The notes: generated from the sequence alone by a model not told the origin. A DNA stretch of 64,000 nt from Nostoc sp. TCL240-02 (GCF_013343235.1 NZ_CP040094.1:3348501-3412500); one strand, 5' to 3'; positions 35,760-46,346 are shown, counted from the stretch's first letter. Made by a program: numbers and translations.

Positions 35760-36743
35760 GTGATTCAATTCCGTATTCAGCCAGACAGCGAAATTCCCGC
35801 ATCAACCCAGCTGTTTAATCAAATCCGCTTTGCGATCGCTTCTCGGCAATATCCCCCAGCGTACAAATTGCCAAGCACAAGGGCGCTGGCAATGCAAACG
35901 GGATTACACCGTAATACCATTAGCAAAGTTTACCGTCAACTAGAAGAAGACGGATTTGTTGAAAGTATGGCTGGTTCGGGTATTTATGTTCGTGCCCAAG
36001 GTCATGAGGGCGGTAGTCGGCTGCAATCACCAATTCTCAAACAAAATCCTGACGCATATCAAGTTGTCCAACAAGCACTTGACGATCTGCTTTCTCAAGG
36101 ATGTTCGCTCAATCAAGCCAGAGAGCTATTTTTAGCGGAAATAGACTGGCGCTTGCGTTGTAGTGCGCGGGTACTGGTTGCAGTTCCATCCTATGATATG
36201 GGTGCTGGTGAGTTGATGGTCTATGAATTGGAGCGATCGCTAAAAATCCCAGTCCAATTAGTAGCAATGGAAGAATTGACAGCAGTGTTAGATAAAACTA
36301 CCTCTGCAACAGTAGTCACAAGTCGGTATTTTATCAGTAATGTGGAAGCGATCGCAGCCCCTAAAGCTGCACGAGTAATTCCTTTAGATATCTACGACTA
36401 CAGCAAAGAACTCAGCCTCTTAAAAATCCTACCAAAAGAAAATTGTGTAGGTATAGTTAGCCTCAGTTCCGGCATTGCACGAGCAGCAGAAGTCATCCTC
36501 CACGGTCTGCGAGGAGATGAACTACTAGTGATGACTTCGCAACCAAAAGATGCCTATAAACTTCAGGCTATGGTCAAACGAGCTGAGGTAATCATCAGCG
36601 ATCAAGCCAGTTTTGCAGCAGTGCAAGCAGCTGTACAAGCATCTGATGAAGATATTATTCGTCCCCCAAAGCTGATTAAGGTTGAAAATTATATCGGCAC
36701 TAACTCAATTAACTTGCTAAAACGAGAATTGGGTTTGAGTTAA
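35760..36743 (+). CDS. GntR-family transcriptional regulator
   Basis: The first 75 residues are a GntR winged helix (STQLFNQIRFAIASRQYPPAYKLPSTRALAMQTGLHRNTISKVYRQL, then EDGFVESMAGSGIYV). The remaining 250 residues are not the aminotransferase domain of MocR proteins nor a UTRA domain; they resemble a two-lobed sensory fold (ARVLVAVPSYDMGAGELMVYELE and VVTSRYFISNVEAI). Ligand unknown. AGGAGG at 35747-35752 is followed by possible starts TTG 35754, GTG 35757 and GTG 35760; the last has the best spacing (7 bases). The next gene on the same strand is a flavin monooxygenase, a possible target. Confidence 0.85.
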   Translation: MIQFRIQPDSEIPASTQLFNQIRFAIASRQYPPAYKLPSTRALAMQTGLHRNTISKVYRQLEEDGFVESMAGSGIYVRAQGHEGGSRLQSPILKQNPDAYQVVQQALDDLLSQGCSLNQARELFLAEIDWRLRCSARVLVAVPSYDMGAGELMVYELERSLKIPVQLVAMEELTAVLDKTTSATVVTSRYFISNVEAIAAPKAARVIPLDIYDYSKELSLLKILPKENCVGIVSLSSGIARAAEVILHGLRGDELLVMTSQPKDAYKLQAMVKRAEVIISDQASFAAVQAAVQASDEDIIRPPKLIKVENYIGTNSINLLKRELGLS

Positions 36744-37039
36744 TTACGACCTAACCAAAATATCTCTTAAACTCTCATTTCTCTGTGCCCTCTGCGCGGC
36801 AGTCGCTCATGGGGGAAACCCCCAAGACCGCGCTGCCTTGCCTCTGTGGTTCCCTATTCCGTAACGTAAAATCTATAAAGAGACTTGCAAAAAGTAAATT
36901 ATCCCAAATTATTTATGGATTTGTAGGGGCGAAAGGCCTTGCGCCCCTACAACGGGATATTTTTTTAACTGGAAGTCCCTAATCTCAAGATAATTCAACT
37001 AACATCTTTGAGAGCAACTGATACAGGAGGGCTAAGGTC
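36744..37039. other. Repeat-containing gap before the monooxygenase
   Basis: It contains a GGGGGAAACCCCC hairpin at about 36811-36823 within CTCTGCGCGGCAGTCGCTCA-type sequence, and a GGGGCGAAAGGCCTTGCGCC hairpin near 36927-36946. AGGAGG at 37025-37030 is the ribosome binding site for the next gene. Confidence 0.6.
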
Positions 37040-38236
37040 GTGCAGATTGTGATTGTAGGCGCAGGCCCAACAGGTGTAACCCTTGCCCTGCTCCTTATAC
37101 AACGTGGTATTGCTGTAACCTTAATTGAAGCAGCAAAAGACTTTCATCGTGTTTTTCGCGGTGAAGGATTAATGCCAAGTGGGTTAGATGCACTAGATCA
37201 AATGGGCCTATCCGCGTTGTTGGAGCATATTCCCCATCGGCAACTCGACGCATGGGAATTCATTGTGGGGGACAAGCAATTGTTTCGAGTTGATGAACCA
37301 ATGGGAGCAAGCCGACCCTGTACACTGGTTTCACAACCACCCCTACTCAAAGCACTGATTTCCCAAGCTCAAACCAATGATGGGTTTGAATTTATCCAGG
37401 GTATTCCAGTCAAAGATTTACGCTGGAGTAATCAACGTGTTGCAGGTGTAGTATTGAGCGATGGCAGAGAACTAACTGCTGACTTAGTGATTGGGGCAGA
37501 TGGTAGAAATTCTCTGGTGAGACAACGTATAGGATTGGAATTGGTACGCCAGCCCAAAAATATTGATATTCTCTGGTTTAAACTTGCCGCCAGTCCTGAG
37601 TTTGCAGCCGATAATGTTTTTCGTACTATTGTAAATGGCGATCGCGTATTTACTATCTTTCACGGAGCAGAATCAGGAAAACTGCATCTAGCTTGGGTGA
37701 TGTCCGCAACCGAAAACACTGACTCCAAGCAAGCTAACTGGGCAGAGATTTTTGCCTCACTATCTCCCTCATGGCTAGCAGAACATTTCCGTAATCATGC
37801 AGACACCATCGAATCCCCCATTCGGCTTTCTGTTGTGGTTGGTTATTGTCCACAATGGCACGCACCAGGGGTATTGCTTCTAGGTGACGCTGCACACCCA
37901 ATGTCTCCTGTCCGCGCTCAAGGAATTAATTTAGCATTCCGTGATGTGATTGTCGCTGCTAATCACCTTGTGCCGTTGTTGCACAAACAAGCCGAACACC
38001 AGGACATTGATATGGCACTATCGCACATCCAAGCAGAACGTGAGCCAGAAATTATCCGCGCCCAGCAACTCCAGTTACAGGAAGCTAAACAAGGCGAACT
38101 ACTGCGAAAAAATGCACTGTTGCGATCGCTGTTGATTCAACTTGCTCCCTTACTCCGTAAAATAATTAAAAAGTCTTGGTTAAGACGACAATATAAAATG
38201 CGTCAAGGTATCACACAGGTACACTTAACTGTCTAA
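37040..38236 (+). CDS. FAD-dependent monooxygenase (PHBH/UbiH-like)
   Basis: A 398-residue group A flavoprotein hydroxylase. IVIVGAGPTGVTLALLL is the N-terminal FAD-binding GxGxxG motif, LVIGADGRNSLVRQ the DG motif (binding FAD and NAD(P)H), and LLGDAAHPMSPVRAQGINLAF the GD motif. The C-terminus is basic and Leu-rich, perhaps membrane-associated. It starts at GTG 37040 with AGGAGG nine bases upstream. The substrate is not predictable; halogenase-specific residues are absent. It may be regulated by the upstream GntR protein. Confidence 0.9.
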   Translation: MQIVIVGAGPTGVTLALLLIQRGIAVTLIEAAKDFHRVFRGEGLMPSGLDALDQMGLSALLEHIPHRQLDAWEFIVGDKQLFRVDEPMGASRPCTLVSQPPLLKALISQAQTNDGFEFIQGIPVKDLRWSNQRVAGVVLSDGRELTADLVIGADGRNSLVRQRIGLELVRQPKNIDILWFKLAASPEFAADNVFRTIVNGDRVFTIFHGAESGKLHLAWVMSATENTDSKQANWAEIFASLSPSWLAEHFRNHADTIESPIRLSVVVGYCPQWHAPGVLLLGDAAHPMSPVRAQGINLAFRDVIVAANHLVPLLHKQAEHQDIDMALSHIQAEREPEIIRAQQLQLQEAKQGELLRKNALLRSLLIQLAPLLRKIIKKSWLRRQYKMRQGITQVHLTV

Positions 38237-38250
38237 AAAACCGCCAGCAG

Positions 38251-39171
38251 TTATCTAACTTGTGGCTGTGGGGTATTAATTTGCAAAAACTCTTGTACCC
38301 GTTGCATATAAGTTGGAGCATCTTCCAACATGGGGAAATGTGCTGTGTTGGGAATCATCACAAATTCCACTTTGTCATTCAGTGCAGCTGCTTTACGCCC
38401 CATCTCGGCCGGAATAATTTTGTCGTGCTCCCCGGCTACGAGCAGAGTCGGCACTGTCAGCTTGGCAAACTCAAGCGGCATCACTTCAGATTGAGCCTTA
38501 CTAACAGAAGTAAAAATTGTCCCTAAAGCTGCATCGTAATCTGCTTCGAGAAAATCTTCTAAAAAAGCTTGACGCTCAGAATGTGGTATTGAACTATATA
38601 AAAATCTCGCCATAAACATCCTGTCAACAAATGGAATTTTGCTTAACCACTTGGGACGGAATTTCACCACATAGCCACCGAATTTATGAAAGGCACTAAA
38701 AGATTTTTCGTCGTACTCAAAAATGCCGCTACAGGTTAGAATTCCTTGTTCCACTCGTTGAGGATAACGGTTAAAAAATAAAGCAGCAACAGAAGCGCCC
38801 ATCGAGTGAGCATTGATATAGACACGCTGAAGATGCAGACCATCTAACAAGGCTGCCAAATCATCAGCGTATTCTTCTAATTCATAAGTTAACTCTCTGA
38901 TTGCCTCTGATTCTTCCTGCGGGGACTCAGAGTCAGCAACAGCTTCACTGGCTTGGGCTATGGTTGGTTTCCCACGAGAACGGCCAAATCCACGCAAATC
39001 GTAGAGTAAACAATCAAATTGCTCTGATAAAGCATTAGCGGTGTTTTGCCAATACCTAGCCGAACCAGCCCAACCGTGCATAAAAACCATCACTGGTTTT
39101 ACCAAAGAACCAGATGGTTTTTTCACCCATTCGTAGTAATGGTCAACGCCACGAACTTTAATATAAGGCAT
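38251..39171 (-). CDS. Alpha/beta hydrolase
   Basis: A 306-residue hydrolase. VMVFMHGWAGSARYW contains the oxyanion-hole HG, INAHSMGASVAALFF the nucleophile Ser, LLVAGEHDKIIPAEMG the acid Asp, and IPNTAHFPMLEDAP the catalytic His. A charged insertion (EAVADSESPQEESEAIRELT, about residues 76-95) lies in the early cap region. It resembles epoxide hydrolase/esterase-like enzymes, with no specific substrate evident. The start codon abuts a heptamer repeat (CACTTGTCC type). It precedes the clp genes' 3' end on the same strand but is separated by a repeat gap from clpX. Confidence 0.87.
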   Translation of the reverse strand: MPYIKVRGVDHYYEWVKKPSGSLVKPVMVFMHGWAGSARYWQNTANALSEQFDCLLYDLRGFGRSRGKPTIAQASEAVADSESPQEESEAIRELTYELEEYADDLAALLDGLHLQRVYINAHSMGASVAALFFNRYPQRVEQGILTCSGIFEYDEKSFSAFHKFGGYVVKFRPKWLSKIPFVDRMFMARFLYSSIPHSERQAFLEDFLEADYDAALGTIFTSVSKAQSEVMPLEFAKLTVPTLLVAGEHDKIIPAEMGRKAAALNDKVEFVMIPNTAHFPMLEDAPTYMQRVQEFLQINTPQPQVR

Positions 39172-39275
39172 TAGTCACTTGTCCTTTGTCAGTTGTCATT
39201 AGTCATTTGTCCTTGGTACATAGTTATTATTCCTTAGTTTTTGCCCAATGACTAATGACCAATGACTAATGACTA
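39172..39275. repeat. Heptamer repeats between clpX and the hydrolase
   Basis: TAGTCACTTGTCCTTTGTCA-type units (about 39173-39216) and CAATGACTAATGACCAATGA-type units (about 39246-39273) are complementary. One end abuts the hydrolase start codon and the other the clpX stop codon. Confidence 0.85.
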
Positions 39276-40616
39276 TTAGGCTGACTCTGGTTTCGGTAGT
39301 GAAGATGGATGGATTATCAGTTCGGCAGTCGATCGCTTCTCGACCATCTCCCGTGTTACTGTACAGCGTGTCACATCCTTACGGGACGGTAACTCATACA
39401 TTACATCCAGCATAAGTTCTTCTACAATGCCCCGTAGCGCCCTTGCACCAGTTTTACGGCGGTAGGCTTCTTGAGCGATGGCTCTTAAAGCATCTGGTTT
39501 AAAATCTAGCTGGACATTATCCATCTTCAGCAGTTTTTGGTACTGCTTCACTAAGGCGCTACGTGGCTGTGTGAGAATCGCCATTAGCGCTTCTTCATCT
39601 AGCGGATCTACTACTGCTACCATTGGCACACGCCCAATAAATTCGGGAATCATACCAAATTTTACTAAATCATCTGGTGCTAAATGGCGGAGAGTATCTG
39701 CTGCCCGCTTTTCTTTTGTTTGTCCTTCTCCAGGTTGCACAAAGCCTATTGCTTTTTTGCCAACTCTCTGATCCACAACCTTTTCTAAGCCTACGAAAGC
39801 ACCACCACAGACGAACAAAATATTACTTGTATCAATTTGGATACAGTCTTGATAAGGATGCTTGCGCCCTCCTTGGGGTGGTACATTGGCGATCGTTCCC
39901 TCTAACATTTTTAGCAAGGCTTGCTGCACGCCTTCGCCAGAAACATCACGGGTAATTGACGGGTTCTCACTCTTGCGAGCAATTTTGTCAATTTCATCAA
40001 TGTAGATAATTCCTCGTTGCGCTTCCTCTATATCCAAATCTGCCACTTGCAACAGTCGCAGCAAGATATTTTCTACATCTTCTCCCACATAACCTGCTTC
40101 CGTAAGCGTCGTAGCATCAGCGACGGCAAAAGGTACATCCAGGATTTTCGCTAAGGTTTGCGCTAAGAGAGTTTTGCCGCAACCAGTTGGGCCGATTAAC
40201 AAAATGTTGGACTTTTGAAGTTCTACAGCATCATCCGCCCCACCTTTGCCACTGGCTTTAGACTGAATGACTGCCAACCGCTTGTAGTGATTGTAAACGG
40301 CTACTGACAGGACTTTCTTGGCTTCGTCTTGACCAATAACGTGTTCGTCTAGATACTTTTTAATCTCTCTGGGCTTGGGTATTTGATTAAACGAAATACT
40401 AGAAGATTGAGTACGCCGTTTTTGAGGTGGTTCTGCTCTTGGTGCCGGTTGTGCTGCCGCACCATTGGTATCGAGTAACTCTTCGTCTAGTATTTCATTA
40501 CACAAGTCAACGCACTCATCGCAGATGTAGACTCCCGGCCCTGCGATTAATTTACGCACCTGCTCCTGAGACTTGCCGCAAAACGAACATTTTAAATGGG
40601 AGTCGTACTTAGACAT
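39276..40616 (-). CDS. clpX: ATP-dependent Clp protease ATP-binding subunit ClpX
   Basis: The AAA+ unfoldase that feeds proteins to ClpP. It has 446 residues. The N-terminal zinc-binding domain has Cys10, Cys13, Cys32 and Cys35. Walker A is GPTGCGKT (142-149), Walker [11 protein letters not shown], and the conserved pore loop region GYVGEDVE and sensor motifs are present. A variable Pro/Arg-rich linker (about 52-75) separates the zinc domain from the AAA+ core. The start is nine bases after the clpP stop, so the genes form an operon. Confidence 0.98.
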   Translation of the reverse strand: MSKYDSHLKCSFCGKSQEQVRKLIAGPGVYICDECVDLCNEILDEELLDTNGAAAQPAPRAEPPQKRRTQSSSISFNQIPKPREIKKYLDEHVIGQDEAKKVLSVAVYNHYKRLAVIQSKASGKGGADDAVELQKSNILLIGPTGCGKTLLAQTLAKILDVPFAVADATTLTEAGYVGEDVENILLRLLQVADLDIEEAQRGIIYIDEIDKIARKSENPSITRDVSGEGVQQALLKMLEGTIANVPPQGGRKHPYQDCIQIDTSNILFVCGGAFVGLEKVVDQRVGKKAIGFVQPGEGQTKEKRAADTLRHLAPDDLVKFGMIPEFIGRVPMVAVVDPLDEEALMAILTQPRSALVKQYQKLLKMDNVQLDFKPDALRAIAQEAYRRKTGARALRGIVEELMLDVMYELPSRKDVTRCTVTREMVEKRSTAELIIHPSSLPKPESA

Positions 40617-40625
40617 ACCAGCCTC

Positions 40626-41324
40626 TTATTTCAGAATGGTGACGTTTTCCCCTGCTGTGGGAAGATTTTGCCTGGAAATGACCTGATCAATCAAACCGTA
40701 GTTTTTCGCCTCTTCTGCCGACATGAAAAAGTCGCGCTCAGTATCTGCTTCAATTCTTTCTAAGGGTTGACCAGTATGATGAGCCATTAACTGATTCAAC
40801 TTAGCCTTAACGTAAAGAATTTCTCTGGCTTGAATTTCAATGTCAATAGCTTGACCTTGAGCGCCACCAAGTGGTTGGTGAATCATAATCCGGGAGTCAG
40901 GTAGAGACATTCGCTTACCGGCAGCCCCTGCTGTTAACAAAAATGCCCCCATACTCGCGGCTAATCCAAAACAGATGGTAACAACATCAGGGCGAATTTG
41001 CTGTATTGTATCATAGATTGCCATCCCTGCGTAGACTGAGCCACCAGGAGAATTGACATACATTTGAATGTCTTTCTCTGAGTCTTCGGAATCTAAGAAT
41101 AACAATTGAGCCACAATTGAGTTGGCTACGGCATCGTCTATTGGCGTTCCCAAAAAGATAATCCGCTCTCGCAGCAGGCGGGAGTAGATGTCGAAAGCCC
41201 TTTCTCCCATGCCAGACTGTTCTACCACCATCGGTACGATGTTGCTAGGGCTGTTCAACTGGGAGTTAATGTTTATTCGACTTTGGTTGCTGATGGGGTA
41301 GTTTCCCGACTGCGATACAAACAT
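40626..41324 (-). CDS. clpP: ATP-dependent Clp protease proteolytic subunit
   Basis: A serine protease subunit of 232 residues with catalytic Ser124 ([11 protein letters not shown]), His149 (MIHQPLGG) and Asp194 (EADTERDFF). The N-terminus carries an additional 30 residues before [20 protein letters not shown] as compared with E. coli; it may be processed or the true start may lie at Met32. Cyanobacteria have several ClpP paralogues; this one pairs with clpX, being directly upstream in an operon, and so is the ClpX-associated type. tig lies upstream on the same strand. Confidence 0.97.
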   Translation of the reverse strand: MFVSQSGNYPISNQSRININSQLNSPSNIVPMVVEQSGMGERAFDIYSRLLRERIIFLGTPIDDAVANSIVAQLLFLDSEDSEKDIQMYVNSPGGSVYAGMAIYDTIQQIRPDVVTICFGLAASMGAFLLTAGAAGKRMSLPDSRIMIHQPLGGAQGQAIDIEIQAREILYVKAKLNQLMAHHTGQPLERIEADTERDFFMSAEEAKNYGLIDQVISRQNLPTAGENVTILK

Positions 41325-41716
41325 ACAGGCTTTCTGTGACGATAATTTAGGACAAATGTTTCAGCAGCAAATGCTGCCTTTTCGACGAATGGAATTTTTA
41401 TAGCTACGTGTTAACCATTATGCCTCATATAACTTCCTCTCGTGTAACACAGTATCAAGCTCAGTCCATAACATGTGTCACAATTTGCCGAAAATTCATT
41501 AATTCTTTAAATTATTTTGACTTTATCCCCGTGGGAATTGTGAATTGTGAACTTGTACTGAGCGAAGTCGAAGTATTGGGAATTGGGAATTGGTCATGGG
41601 GTAATAATCAATAGTTCTTCTTCCCCTGCTCCCCCGCTTCCTGATCTCCTTTAACTTACCCATTTCACCAGTACTTTAACTCAGGACTGGTGAACTTATG
41701 GCTTTGGGATTTTTTA
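41325..41716. other. tig-clpP gap with dispersed repeats
   Basis: About 390 bases without a gene. ACTTGTACTGAGCGAAGTCG continuing to AAGTATTGGG (41551-41580) is an inverted copy of the element found inside the DUF92 gene; GGGAATTGGGAATTGG units follow. Promoter of the clpPX operon may lie near clpP. Confidence 0.65.
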
Positions 41717-43153
41717 TTATCCTTCTGTGACTTCTGTTGTAGAAGGTTCGCTGTTTTCTTCCTCTGTCTGAGATACATCAGCATCTGATTCTGCAGCTTC
41801 TGTTTCCTCAGAGGCACTCAACGAGCCTTCGGGTACAAGTTCAACTGAGGAATGTTCTAAGAGCCAATTGATGGTTTTTTCGGTTAATAGTTCGTTTTCC
41901 ACGATTGAGCGCAGTCTATCTTCATCAACCTCTTTTTCCTCTGGGTACTCCTCCAAAAGTTCTTTGACTCTGGCTGCGATTTCTTCTGGTGTTACCTCAA
42001 TAGATTCGCGTTTACCGACTTCCCGCAAGGACAAAGAACGTTTGATCCGTTCGATGGCCTCAGTACGCGATCGCTCCCGCAATTGAGGAATAATATCTTG
42101 AGTAAACAATTTCCTCACATCTAATCCCTGCTGAGACAGGCGCATTGCTGTTTGCGTTAGCATTGCATCCACTTCTTGCTCAACCAAGGTTAGTGGTAAG
42201 TCAACTTCTACGTGCTTAAGCAGTTCCGTTAACAAGGCTTCCTGCTTATTTGTTTTTGTTTTGTCATCCGCCTCTTTTTGATATCGCTCTACCAAAGAAG
42301 CGCGTAACTCTTCTAAAGTTTCAAAATCGCTGATTTCTTGTGCGAAATCGTCATTTATTTCTGGTAGTTCTTTTTCCTTCAGTTCTTTGAGCGTCACTGT
42401 GAAAGTTGCTGCTTTTCCAGCTAAATCCTCATTGGCATACGGATCTGGGAACTGAGCCGCAATTTCTCTAGTTTCTTCAGGATTCATCCCTACTATTCCC
42501 GATATAAAGCCTGGAATAAACTTATCTTCCTGCAACTCAACTTGAAAATCAGTCGCTTCGGCTCCAGGAATCGGTTCTAGTTCAGCCGTTTCGTCTTCAC
42601 CCTCCGCTCTGGCGAATGAACCTTTAAAATCGACTACGGCAACATCGCCGATTTGGGCTGCACGTCCCTCCACAGGAATCAATGTCGCCAATTCTTGACG
42701 TTCCTTGTCGAGGGTGCTGTCCACTCGTTCTGGATCGTACTTGACTTCTTCAGCTTGGAAAAGCAAATCAGTGTACTGCACTAGATTTACTTCTGGTTCT
42801 ACATCGACAGCGGCCGAAATCGTCAGAGGTTTTCCAGGTTCATAATTATTAATCAAATCCTCAAAGGAGGAGCGCAATTGTGGCTGACCGATTGCCGGGA
42901 TAGCTTCTTGTTTAACCGCTTGCTCAATGCCGTCTTGAATTAGTTCTTCCAGCGCTGCTGCCTTGATACGAGTTGTACCCAGCCTTTGTAGTAATATCGG
43001 CCGAGGTACCTTGCCTCTACGAAACCCAGGAATATTGGCAGTACTCGCTAAGTTTTTAATGACCTGTTCGTAAGTTTGCTTGGTAATTTCCGGCGTAATC
43101 TCTATTTCCAGACCAATTTGGCTGGCGGGAAGTTTTTCCTGGGTAACTTTCAT
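41717..43153 (-). CDS. tig: Trigger factor
   Basis: A ribosome-associated chaperone and prolyl isomerase. The 478-residue protein has the N-terminal ribosome-binding domain with NIPGFRRGKVPRPIL (about 40-54, containing the GFRxGKxP signature), an FKBP-type domain (about 158-250, GDVAVVDFKGSFARAEGE) with an acidic insertion, and a long C-terminal helical chaperone arm ending in an acidic, Ser/Thr-rich tail. It is followed by clpP and clpX, the classical order. Confidence 0.97.
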   Translation of the reverse strand: MKVTQEKLPASQIGLEIEITPEITKQTYEQVIKNLASTANIPGFRRGKVPRPILLQRLGTTRIKAAALEELIQDGIEQAVKQEAIPAIGQPQLRSSFEDLINNYEPGKPLTISAAVDVEPEVNLVQYTDLLFQAEEVKYDPERVDSTLDKERQELATLIPVEGRAAQIGDVAVVDFKGSFARAEGEDETAELEPIPGAEATDFQVELQEDKFIPGFISGIVGMNPEETREIAAQFPDPYANEDLAGKAATFTVTLKELKEKELPEINDDFAQEISDFETLEELRASLVERYQKEADDKTKTNKQEALLTELLKHVEVDLPLTLVEQEVDAMLTQTAMRLSQQGLDVRKLFTQDIIPQLRERSRTEAIERIKRSLSLREVGKRESIEVTPEEIAARVKELLEEYPEEKEVDEDRLRSIVENELLTEKTINWLLEHSSVELVPEGSLSASEETEAAESDADVSQTEEENSEPSTTEVTEG

Positions 43154-44028
43154 GCTTCGTCTCTAGTTTTCTGGTATTTTAATCTCCGAGTACACACAAG
43201 ACGCAATAATTTTTCGCGTTTATAGCTTGATGTCTCTTAGGGAGGAGAGGGAGTTTGTCACAAGGCTTTATGACATCCAAGGATGGATTGTGTGTCCTGG
43301 CACAGAGATCCAGTTTACTGCCAATGGCTAAGGACTTGACAATTTACCGTCATAACAATTATTGACACTCCCAGGTCTAAGAACGTCTGGGGTTTCTTGC
43401 CTAATATTTGTAACAAGTGCTGAATCATTGCAGATTGGGAAGATTTTTATCCCTATTCCCTAGTCCGCAATTTTCAGTTAGTCTGAATTTAGCACTGGAA
43501 AGTCAAGAATTCATTATTCGGTGGGCTAAGACCGTGATATTCTGATTTTCAGCCAGTAGTTTTTTACTTCAAAGTTATAGCATTGAGTCTAGCTATATTG
43601 TGGTACAGGAGCAAATATGCTACCTTGCCACATAGCTCGATTTTATAGGTTGCCAATTTTATACAATTTGCATCATAGTACATTCATCATGCTGGCAACT
43701 CAACTTTACAGCCAAGACGTTTATTCACCTTACAGGTCAAATGTCTAAGTGCAGATATATGTATTTTTCTGCTAGATGGCGTTTTGTTGTACAATATTAT
43801 AATATAGTCTAGATAAATGAATAAAGTTGAATGGCGGTTGTTGTAAAGTGCAACATCACTTAACTTATTAAATAACCAACTAAATAAATTTATTAAAGAT
43901 AGATTAAATTAGATAAAATATAAATTTATTCAAAATTTATTTCAAGACTGTGATTGCTATTTAAATATAAACAAATTGTCAATTGTTCCAAAGAATTGCA
44001 GATAAGTCTATTAAAGGAGGAAGCAAGT
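43154..44028. other. Large divergent intergenic region between tig and asd
   Basis: About 875 bases without a recognised gene, very AT-rich over the last 250. AAGGAGG at 44014-44020 is the asd ribosome binding site. No RNA gene or repeat family could be identified; a long asd leader is possible. Confidence 0.55.
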
Positions 44029-45066
44029 TTGTCGAAATCCTATCGTTTAGCTATTTTGGGAGCCACTGGTGCAGTTGGCACAGAGTTGCTGGAATTATTA
44101 GAAAGCCGTAATTTTCCGATTGCTGACTTGAAGTTATTGGCATCAGAGCGCAGTGCTGGGCGATCGCTACGGTTTAAAGGGGAAAATATCCCAGTAGAGC
44201 CAGTGAGCGATCGCGCCTTTGAAAATGTCGATATAGTACTAGCTAGTGCGGGTGGTTCCACATCTAAGGCTTGGGCAGCAGTTGCCGTGGCAAAGGGTGC
44301 AGTGGTAATTGACAACTCCAGTGCCTTTCGGATGAACCCAGAAGTTCCCTTAATAGTGCCAGAAGTGAATCCACAAGCCGCAGCTAATCACCAGGGCATT
44401 ATTGCTAACCCTAACTGCACAACGATTTTGATGACTGTGGCAATATGGCCATTGCACAAAGTTAAACCAGTGCAACGTATCGTGGCTTCAACCTACCAAT
44501 CTGCTAGTGGGGCAGGGGCTAGGGCAATGGCAGAAGTCAAAGCCCAAACAAGCGCTATACTACAAGGACAGCCGCCAGTTGCTGAGGTATTGCCTTACCC
44601 ATTGGCATTTAATTTATTTCCCCACAACTCACCATTAAATGATTTGGGTTATTGTGAGGAAGAGATGAAAATGGTCAACGAAACCCGAAAAATATTTGGC
44701 ACGCAGCAAATCAGAATCACTGCGACCTGTATACGGGTTCCCGTACTCCGCGCCCATTCAGAAGCCATTAATTTAGAATTTGAGACTCCCTTTAGTGCCG
44801 AGGAAGCCAGAGAAATTTTAAATTCCTCCCCTGGAGTGAAATTGGTAGAAGATTGGGAAACTAATCATTTTCCGATGCCAATTGAAGCAACAGGTAGAGA
44901 TGAAGTTTTAGTGGGAAGAATCCGTCAGGACATTTCTCATCCTTGTGGCTTGGAATTATGGTTGTGCGGCGACCAAATCCGCAAAGGCGCAGCATTGAAT
45001 GCAATACAAATCGCCGAGTTACTGGTAGAAAAAAATCTACTCAAACCATTAGCTATTAGTTATTAG
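44029..45066 (+). CDS. asd: Aspartate-semialdehyde dehydrogenase
   Basis: Reduces aspartyl phosphate to aspartate semialdehyde with NADPH, on the way to lysine, methionine and threonine. The start is placed at TTG 44029 because AAGGAGG ends eight bases upstream and the protein then begins SKSYRLAILGATGAVGTELL like its relatives; a frame upstream from 43954 would add 25 unrelated residues. From TTG it is 345 residues. NADP motif GATGAVG (11-17), active-site Cys130 in IIANPNCTTI, QSASGAGARAM, and His in VLRAHSEAINLEF are present. dapA follows after 119 bases. Confidence 0.95.
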   Translation: MSKSYRLAILGATGAVGTELLELLESRNFPIADLKLLASERSAGRSLRFKGENIPVEPVSDRAFENVDIVLASAGGSTSKAWAAVAVAKGAVVIDNSSAFRMNPEVPLIVPEVNPQAAANHQGIIANPNCTTILMTVAIWPLHKVKPVQRIVASTYQSASGAGARAMAEVKAQTSAILQGQPPVAEVLPYPLAFNLFPHNSPLNDLGYCEEEMKMVNETRKIFGTQQIRITATCIRVPVLRAHSEAINLEFETPFSAEEAREILNSSPGVKLVEDWETNHFPMPIEATGRDEVLVGRIRQDISHPCGLELWLCGDQIRKGAALNAIQIAELLVEKNLLKPLAISY

Positions 45067-45105
45067 TCATTGGTCATTGGTAAGTGACAAATGACAAATG
45101 ACACT
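45064..45105. repeat. Heptamer repeats at the asd stop codon
   Basis: TAGTCATTGGTCATTGGTAA and GTGACAAATGACAAATGACA are complementary units. The asd stop codon TAG is the first base triplet of the array. Confidence 0.8.
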
Positions 45106-45185
45106 TGAAAGCAATTTGCAGATAGGTTATTACAATAGGAAACCACCAAGATACAAAAACATGGGCAATCAGGAGTGAAAACAGG

Positions 45186-46070
45186 GTGGGAGATTTTGGT
45201 AATGTTTTAACCGCTATGATTACACCGTTTAAAGCAGACGGTAGTGTAGATTATGGTGTAGCGGCAGAACTGGCAGTGCATCTAGCTAACAACGGTACAG
45301 ATACATTGGTGATGTGCGGGACAACAGGAGAATCCCCTACTTTGAGTTGGGATGAGGAATACCAGTTGTTTGTCGAGGTATTACAGTCCGTGGCCGGAAA
45401 AGCCAAGGTGATCGCAGGTTGTGGTTCAAATTCCACCAAAGAAGCGATCGCTGCCACCCAAAAAGCGTCTAAGATAGGAGTACATGGTTCGTTACAAGTT
45501 GTTCCTTATTACAATAAACCGCCGCAAGCGGGATTGGAAGCGCACTTTCAGGCAATAGCACAAGCCTGTCCCGACTTACCATTGTTGTTATACAATGTCC
45601 CAGGTCGTACCGGACAAAACCTTCAGCCAGAAACAGTTGCCCGGTTAGCTGAGGTTAGCAATATTGTCGGGATTAAAGAATCGACTGGTAGCATAGACCA
45701 GGCAAGCGAAATCCGTCGCTTGACACCAAAAGAATTCCACATCTATTCTGGTGATGATTACATGACTTTGCCCTTGTTAGCGATCGGGGCAAAGGGTGTG
45801 GTAAGTGTGGCTTCTCATCTGGTAGGAAACCAACTACAGCAGATGATCCAAGCTTTTAGTGCGGGAAAAATTGAGGTAGCAAGCGACATTCATCTCCAAC
45901 TCTTCCCGTTGTTTAAAGCTTTATTTCTCACTTCAAATCCCATTCCAGTGAAAAAAGCGCTGAAACTCCAAGGTTGGGAGGTTGGTTCAACTCGTCCACC
46001 GCTATGTGAAGCTGATTTAGAAGTAAGTCAAAAGTTAGAAGCGGTTCTAAAAGAACTTAGTTTAATCTAG
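45186..46070 (+). CDS. dapA: 4-hydroxy-tetrahydrodipicolinate synthase
   Basis: Condenses aspartate semialdehyde with pyruvate, the first step unique to lysine/diaminopimelate synthesis. The 294-residue TIM-barrel protein has Schiff-base Lys164 (GIKESTGS), Tyr136 ([10 protein letters not shown]) and the [11 protein letters not shown] motif (44-54). It starts at GTG 45186 with AGGAG ten bases upstream. It follows asd, which makes its substrate. Confidence 0.97.
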   Translation: MGDFGNVLTAMITPFKADGSVDYGVAAELAVHLANNGTDTLVMCGTTGESPTLSWDEEYQLFVEVLQSVAGKAKVIAGCGSNSTKEAIAATQKASKIGVHGSLQVVPYYNKPPQAGLEAHFQAIAQACPDLPLLLYNVPGRTGQNLQPETVARLAEVSNIVGIKESTGSIDQASEIRRLTPKEFHIYSGDDYMTLPLLAIGAKGVVSVASHLVGNQLQQMIQAFSAGKIEVASDIHLQLFPLFKALFLTSNPIPVKKALKLQGWEVGSTRPPLCEADLEVSQKLEAVLKELSLI

Positions 46071-46346
46071 CCACCATCTAGTTAAACTTTGGTAGTCTGC
46101 TGCTTTCTAAAGATAGATATAAACAATGAGCATAATTGTTCATAAGTTGGAATTTAAAAACATGTGCTAGGACTGATAGATATACTATGAATCCTCAAGT
46201 GTATAGTCGATTTTATTGAATAAAAAATTGAAAATTTCAATTAAAACTTGATTTCAGACTGACTTAAGAGACAGATGATGTTGTCTTAAATACAAAGAAA
46301 GTTAACTATCAACTTAATTAACTACAAGTAACAATCTAAGGAGAAA

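Noticed and set aside
43154..44028. Riboswitch in the long leader of asd (lysine type)
   Set aside because: I could not recognise the lysine-riboswitch core helices or a terminator/antiterminator pair; a covariance search would be decisive.
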